64,000 nucleotides of DNA from NCBI GenBank assembly GCA_003254905.1, contig QANU01020707.1, forward strand, positions 62,001 through 126,000. Reading direction: 5' to 3'. The DNA comes from Nissolia schottii (taxonomy: Eukaryota; Streptophyta; Magnoliopsida; Fabales; Fabaceae). Below the pieces are notes generated by a model. That model did no database searches. It was not told where the DNA came from and saw nothing but the letters and a program-made list of their open reading frames with translations. The position numbers and the translations under genes are program-made. This document shows, piece by piece, positions 58,036 through 64,000 of the stretch. The first letter of the stretch is position 1. Every line of letters begins with the position of its first letter.

Positions 58036-58440
58036 ATGTCTGCTATTTTTGCTAGGATTGCAGCTCCTCATGTTGAGGTAATGCATATTACTTGGGAACC
58101 TCCTCCGATTGGGTCGGCCAAGCTCAATGTAAGCGACTCTGTCACTAATTTTGGTGGCTCTACAGCCTGCGACGGGATTATCAATGATCACCATGGGAAT
58201 TTTATTTCTACTTCCAGTTACAATATTGAGTATTGTTTTGTCACTTTTACTAAGCTATGAGGTCCCTTTGCTGGCACTTCCTTTGATCTAGGCAGCCCAG
58301 TGTAATTTTCAGTAAGTGATCTTGGAGTTGGACTCTAAAGGCGTTGTCAATTTTCTCCATGATCCCCCGAATCCCAGTTAACCTTATTCCCCGTTGGTGA
58401 AGGCTACCACTGATAATCTTTGGTGTATAGGATTATATGT
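58036..58440 (+). mobile_element. LINE fragment (RNase H-like tail)
   Basis: The translation carries the plant non-LTR RNase H pattern WEPPPIGSAKLNVSD ... GIINDHHGNFIS. Further downstream, in a shifted frame, are blocks resembling SDS.AVVN and LVKATTDNLWC. The usual metal-binding aspartate after K-x-N is replaced. It is 5'-truncated and decayed. Confidence 0.6.
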
Positions 58441-59533
58441 CTGAATTATATGTTTGTTGTACATGCTATATGCTATATTGACAGTCGACATGCATCATGA
58501 GAAATTAAAGGTCACCAACTGGGAGAGTTAGGGTGACCTTAGGTTAGATCGCTAGAAAATTAAACGCTAAAGTTAAAAAGATAATAAATGAATCTTAGAA
58601 TTGAATGAGACTATAGGCGGTTAATGTAACCCTAGTATTGATGACGTAGAAGATGTTTAGGAAATCTCCCTTTTTCCACGTCACAGGACAACCCCTCACC
58701 ATCTCACAGGGGATGGTTATGTTTTACACTAAATGCATCAGTGGGTCGTTACCACACTAGTTTGAGCTTAACCTAAGAAAAGAAGGATGTACCCTGATGG
58801 TGGCGGCGGTCACCTGATGGGTACATGGAGGGAAAGAAGGTTGTACCCGGATGTAAACTTCTAATGGGCACATAAGAGGATCCCCACTAGTTCTCCATGC
58901 AATGTATTCATGAGTTACATTTCAAAGTTTAAGTTCAGAGAGCGATATATGTTTATGTCATAGGGCAACACAACGTAACTTGGTATCACGAGTATTTCCT
59001 TCAAGTTTCTGTAAAAGTACGAGCATACGTGACCTAACGTCATGAGATGTTTACACGTTTAAGATTAGAAAGCAAGATGTCATAAAAGTAGATGATATAA
59101 GATTAGTTTCCCTTGTCACCTAGTAAATAGATAAAGTTGTTCCGGACTAGTATGGATTTAAAATCAAGTAGGGAGTCTTAATTATTCAGTTTACATATAG
59201 AGACCCCTGAAGCGGCGGGATTATGAGTAAATGAAACAGAAGAGTCATACCCACAAGATTCCCACTGAGGACGCAAATTCTCACCCCCACGTTTACTTAT
59301 GATCCCAGGGAGCAGACACAATGGCAAAGTCATCATTCGACGATAGCAGGAGTGGGGGCATCATCTCCAAGTTCTGGAACTTACGCAGAGCAGGCAGCTA
59401 TCACGGCGAGTAGACGATCCAGTAGAATTAGGCTCTTGTACATGTTGTTTTCCTTTTCCGCATGGAACTGTGGGGGTAGCTACACTACAGGTCCCATGCG
59501 TAGCTATACTTGATGTGTGTGCGTGTGTGTGTA

Positions 59534-59566
<33 letters not shown>

Positions 59567-59890
59567 TTATATATTTAGTTGTGATGTATGTAAATCCTGG
59601 ACCACTTGGTATGTATGCATTATAGAAATGAATGTATGTCGAGAAAGTGTTTTTAATGTACCCTCAAACGTATGAGTTTTCTTAGTTAGTATGATTAATC
59701 ATGACACAAGTACGACGCACGTTTTCATAATTACGAAATTGCAAAACAAAGAAAAGTTTTAAATTGTTTCATATTTTCGTAACTAATTTTACTTTCAAAA
59801 GTAAGTATAAAAGTAATTCAACTGAGAAGTAACAAACTAGTAAATATTACTTATGACTTAAGTATAAGTAGCTAGCTATATTATATTTAT
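58440..59890 (+). mobile_element. LTR fossil related to the 40-41.4 kb element
   Basis: Shares ordered blocks with the LTR segment at 40480-41362: '(t)tcccactgaggacgca' (59262 versus 40821), 'gacctaacgtca'-like versus 'gatctaacatca' blocks, and an end resembling 'acttaag..taa...gctagc'. A GT/TA microsatellite (about 59513-59566) lies in it. No internal region or partner LTR is visible, so it looks like a solo or truncated LTR, broken and old. Confidence 0.6.
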
Positions 59891-61194
59891 CATATTGATT
59901 TTATTATTTTCACAGTTAGAGTTTTTGTTTTTTTCACAATTAGAGATTTTGTTTTTCATATTAGAAAAATAAAATCAATGTGATGCACAATTAAAAATTT
60001 TATTTTTTCACCGGATAAAAAATAGTAATCAAATCAATGTGATTGCATCTAAAATTAATTTTTTTAAATTAATTTAGATGTTAATCAAATTTTAAAAAAA
60101 ATAACATGACATTTTTTATGTTTTATTTTGAGAAATTTTTTGAAAAATATTTGTATTTGTAGGTTCATCCATCTCAAAAGACGGATGTGATTTCCAATTT
60201 TGATATTTTCATTTCCCCTTTTTTTAATACAACGATGGTGCAGAAGGTAAAGTTGGATTGCATTAGCTTTCGAAAAAAAAATATTTTTTTAAATAATAAA
60301 TGTTAAAATATAATTTTAAAAAATACTTTTTAAATAAAATATAATTTTAAAAAATACTTTTTAAAAATAAGATAAAATATCATATATTTTTTTAAGTTTA
60401 TAATGTTTAACTTTAAAAAAATAGATGAATGTGTAATTTTTAATAAAAATATCTTATAAATATAGAAATAAAAAGTTTTTAAAAAAAAAACTATACTTAA
60501 AAATACAAATAAAATAAGTCGCTTTTTGATTAAGCTAATCCAAACTTCCCTAAATATATGATCTACTGTGAACACCCCAATAGTCACTACTTCTAATGGT
60601 TAAGCTTTAATTTCAAAATTGCATGTTGTCATAGTCTCACTCAATTCAAAGCAGCATTCCATGGTTTTAGAAACCTTCCGATAGTATTTTCAGCTTTGTC
60701 TACACTTCCAAAGTGCATTTGGAGAACAATGACAATAAGGATAATTCATAATTAAGAAATGTTATTTGTACTCATTAAATATATGATGTTTACTCTCCGT
60801 TTACTATTTAATGAAATCTCGATAAAGTGTGAACTTTATTAAAATTTCATGTAATGATAAATATGTAATGAATCGACTTATATTTTACAATTGATGAATG
60901 CATGTAACATAACTTATTTACGATTTATGGAAACCACTTTTGAACAGCTAAGTATGAACATGGACTTGATTAAAATTTGTCAAAAGCTAGGAGAAGTGCC
61001 TTATGTGGAAACCAATTATGCTATCCACCAACAACCAAATACTATGATTGTGTTCTGAAAAAAAAGGGGTTTCCCACTATTCTCACCAACAACTCCACTA
61101 ACTTCATGATGGGACCCCTATTTGCAAGCATTTCAATATATATATGCACACAGCTGAGTGAGACCTACAAGTCTCATTGCATATTAAATGAATT
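59891..61194. other. AT-rich region upstream of the CASP-like gene
   Basis: Very AT-rich, with repeated 'aaaatacttttta' phrases at about 60320-60365. An open frame ending at 61198 overlaps the CASP-like start in another frame and is not a gene. The promoter is not resolved. Confidence 0.5.
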
Positions 61195-62135
61195 ATGAGT
61201 AACATGCTTAAGGTTTTTGATTCGTCTCTGAGGCTCTTGGTGGTTCCTCTATCTGTTGCAACCATATGGATTACTCTCACTAACAAGCAGGACAACAGCA
61301 CTTATGGAATGCTAAAATATAGCAACATCTTTGGTCTCAAGTAAGAATCAAATTCAATTTTTCTTTTTGATTCCCCGGGGTTGTTACTACCACCGTTTCA
61401 AAATAACTGTTCATTTGACTATTTTGGTACATCTAATACATTGTTGACTCAATGTATCTGGATACAATTGTATTTACAGGTACATGGTTTTCGTCAATGC
61501 CCTCTGTGCTGGCTATGCTCTTGTTGCTGCGGCGTGCTTATGGCTCAGATATCTAGTATCCAAAGCTTGGATTTTCTTTATCTCTGATCAGGTTTGTTGC
61601 TACTCTTAGTTGTGACATTTCACAATAGGTTGGTTTAATTTGACCAGCATCACTCTTAGAATTCGATGGGCTTAACATCACGGCCCATAGCGCCTGTAAT
61701 GGGTGCAACCACTTGTGCCAAATGCAGTTCTGAGAAATTATAAAGAAATAAAATTGCACCATTGTCAATGGCTATAGCTGTTGGCCTAATGGCAAATGCT
61801 TGATCCTATAGAATCCTTTTGGCTCATTACCTTATTAAGCAATTGGTTGATCCTGTTCTGTTATGCAGATTGCAGCTTATTTAGCTGTGACATCGGTTGC
61901 TGCGGTAATGGAGATATACTACCTAGCTTACAATGGTGCCAAGGAAGATTCATGGAGTGAAGCCTGCAGTTCCTATAGCAGGTTTTGCGGCAAAGTGAAG
62001 CTGGCTTTGATCCTCCACATGTTCACTTTTTGTTGCTTCATGGTTTTAGCTGCAATTTCGGCTTCTAGAGTGTTCAGTGTGTTTGGCCCTCCTTCTCTCA
62101 ATTCTCAAGAAGTTGAAGAAGAATGCAGAGGTTAA
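61195..62135 (+). CDS. CASPL2D: CASP-like protein (CASPL2 group, probably 2D)
   Basis: Three exons (61195-61340, 61480-61591, 61869-62135) encode 174 residues; both introns are GT-AG and phases close. Four membrane helices are visible (about 12-29, 50-71, 83-106, 131-152). Hallmark residues are the conserved Arg in helix 1 ([11 protein letters not shown]) and Asp in helix 3 (ISDQIAAYL). Family phrases are [38 protein letters not shown] and KLALILH. CASP-like proteins are plasma-membrane scaffolds related to Casparian-strip proteins; CASPL2 members have few known roles. An in-frame stop directly precedes the start, and a second Met three codons on (61204) is an alternative. Confidence 0.93.
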
Positions 62136-63630
62136 TTAGGAATTGCCAAAGTGCTAGTTTGTTGTTATACAGAACTAAACTTTTGATTTGTTGCTCAATA
62201 GTGGTAATATAATGTCTGCCTTATAGTCTTATATTAGAAAAGGAGAATTCTGCTCTGATGTTTGTGACATTTATAGATGAACACTACATACATATTTCTT
62301 TGTAATCTAAACAGTTAATCATGTTCTTTTCTTAACCATATCATACATGAATGACATGGAATTAATCTAGTTTAGTATTAATCTTTTTCTCAGTGACAAG
62401 TTCTTTGAATTTTGAAGTTGAAGGTCAACTTACCATTATGCCTTCAAATATGTTTCATTATCTGCAGATTATTGTAAAAGAAAAAGGGTATCTTTCACAA
62501 GAACAAGAAAAAAGTTACCTTGAAAGAAAAAGTATATCTTCAATATGTCAATGCTTATATGCAATCTTATTGTGCAATATAGTAAGAGATTTTTTTCAGT
62601 TTATGATGATTATAACATAGCTAAATTGTGCTGATATGACTAAGAATATGATCTAGTCATGAAGCATTATGTTCATTAAGCAATCAATCCATTTATTTTT
62701 CCCTTACAATTGCCTTATCAGTATATTATAAAATTACAGAACTATATTGTTTTCCAAATGCATCTTGACCATCAAAACTTTTATAGTGAGGAAATTAACG
62801 TTGAATGAAACTATAATGAAGGTTCCAAGACCATAATCGACAATGTTATGCCTACGTTGTATTTTTTCTGCTTTCAAATATGACCATTGGCAAATGGACT
62901 AACCAAAGAGAAGAAAATGTTAATAAATGAAAGATCCTCCGAGCAATACTTTGAATATTACAGCTATCGTAGTCTTTGGAGTAATAGTGAACAAATAGAA
63001 AAACTTATAACTTCTTTCTGAGTAAGAGATTTTTCTTTCTCTAATTTATTCACTGTTTGTCATATCAGTGATTGTTAGTGATTTAGGAGGCAAAGTAACT
63101 CACATTCAATGACGTGTGAAAAAATTATCAGATCAAGAGATGTTCTTTATTCTAATGGCAACTAAGAATTTTTTGAAAAGGTATTTATACATGGAAATGT
63201 TCAATTGCATGAGAAATAGTGGAAACATCCAAGCCTAGCCTTGGAGTTATCAATCCCCAAATGAAAGCAGCAAAACTATTTTTGTCTTTTTTAAATTAAC
63301 ATGGCAAAATATGCCTTGAATCTCTCGATTATATACTTTTGCTAGATAGATGCTGCATTCATACAAGGATAAACGTTTTGCTTCAGAAAGTTGCCAACCC
63401 CAAAACGAGATAGAACTGCAGAAACTAGAAATAAACATGGTATGTGTATATGTGCTGACAAGATCCAATAGTCACTGATTCCTACTTTTCCTTTTCAATT
63501 TGTAAATTCTATTGGATGATTATATAATTAGTTTCGTTCTTCTTTTAAGGTGAAGTGCATATACACTGATCTTTCTGTTATTTCTGACTGTAACCCTGCT
63601 CTCTATGATGATGATGCACAACAGAAAATA
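62136..63630. other. Downstream region, no gene recognised
   Basis: The 3' flank of the CASP-like gene and ordinary AT-rich sequence. No open frame has recognisable content. Confidence 0.5.
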
Positions 63631-63889
63631 GAGTAAACCTTCAAATTGGTTCTTAAAGTTGGCAACGTCGATTAAGTTCATCTCTAAATTATGGAAAGTA
63701 CCAAATTTGTCCTCAAGATTGCCAAAAATTGATCAAATTAGATCTTGAGAGAGACTAAATTGACTGCTACTGAATGACTAATTTGATCGATTTTTGACAA
63801 TCTTAAGAACAAATTTGATACTTTCTATAGCTTGGGACAAACTTAACTAATGTTGCCAATCTTTGAGATAAATTTGAAGGTTTACTCTT
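63631..63889. repeat. Complete foldback MITE with about 110-bp arms and 8-bp target duplication
   Basis: The left arm, from GAGTAAACCTTCAAATT at 63631, pairs with the reverse complement of the right arm ending GGTTTACTC at 63887. Pairing extends for roughly 110 bases with scattered mismatches and a short centre. The 8-base direct repeat AGAAAATA flanks it at 63623-63630 and 63890-63897. An 8-9 bp duplication fits hAT- or Mutator-type elements. Confidence 0.8.
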
Positions 63890-64000
63890 AGAAAATAAGA
63901 AGGAAAGAAAATTTTCATTATTCAATTTTTGGATGTATAAAAAAAAGTCTTTTATCTATAGATGCCAAATAATTCCTCGGATAATGCTTTTAATCTAAAG

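Noticed and set aside
60977-61198. A 73-codon open frame just before the CASP-like gene
   Set aside because: It overlaps the CASP-like start codon in another frame and has no domain. At most it is an upstream frame in the leader.

Overview
This is a plant nuclear window, and most probably legume (Phaseoleae, Glycine-like). The genes are intron-containing, AT-rich between coding blocks, and carry eudicot-type products with plant-specific architecture. The legume placement is an inference from overall protein and repeat character, not from a search. Nothing bacterial is present: there are no operons, ribosome binding sites or CRISPR arrays.

Eight genes can be modelled with exon phases that close exactly. 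From left to right they are: a proline/compatible-solute transporter (9776-13551, +); a Yos1/IER3IP1-like ER-Golgi trafficking protein (14762-14995, -); a plant O-fucosyltransferase-family protein (17956-22127, -); ribosomal protein eL33/RPL35A (26636-28005, +); a nucleotide-sugar/triose-phosphate translocator family protein (35788-38792, +); a single-exon GH17 beta-1,3-glucanase-like protein with a GPI-type tail (44614-45744, +); a membrane-anchored HAD/acid-phosphatase-like protein (48063-49403, -); plastid adenylosuccinate lyase (50910-56697, -); and a CASP-like four-helix membrane protein (61195-62135, +), which makes nine in all. They are ordinary, functionally unrelated housekeeping, transport and cell-wall genes. 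I see no gene cluster and no defence or biosynthetic system.

The space between and inside the genes is rich in repeat fossils. These include a Ty1/copia remnant (6.1-7.1 kb), a rearranged caulimovirid (endogenous pararetrovirus) remnant (22.7-24.8 kb), a composite of Ty3-like LTR pieces ending just upstream of the GH17 gene (40.1-44.3 kb), a related LTR remnant (58.4-59.9 kb), two LINE tails, two tRNA-derived SINEs with recognisable boxes and target duplications, and a series of short palindromic foldback (MITE-like) elements. Several of the foldbacks lie inside introns.

The points most worth a second look are these: the GH17 protein lacks the usual acid/base glutamate; two of 33 modelled introns are GC-AG; RPL35A has an intron starting one base after its stop codon, filled with a threefold tandem repeat; a 72-bp-period palindrome array lies in an LTR fossil; and foldback elements occur in introns of four genes. 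I did not find a convincing previously undescribed system.
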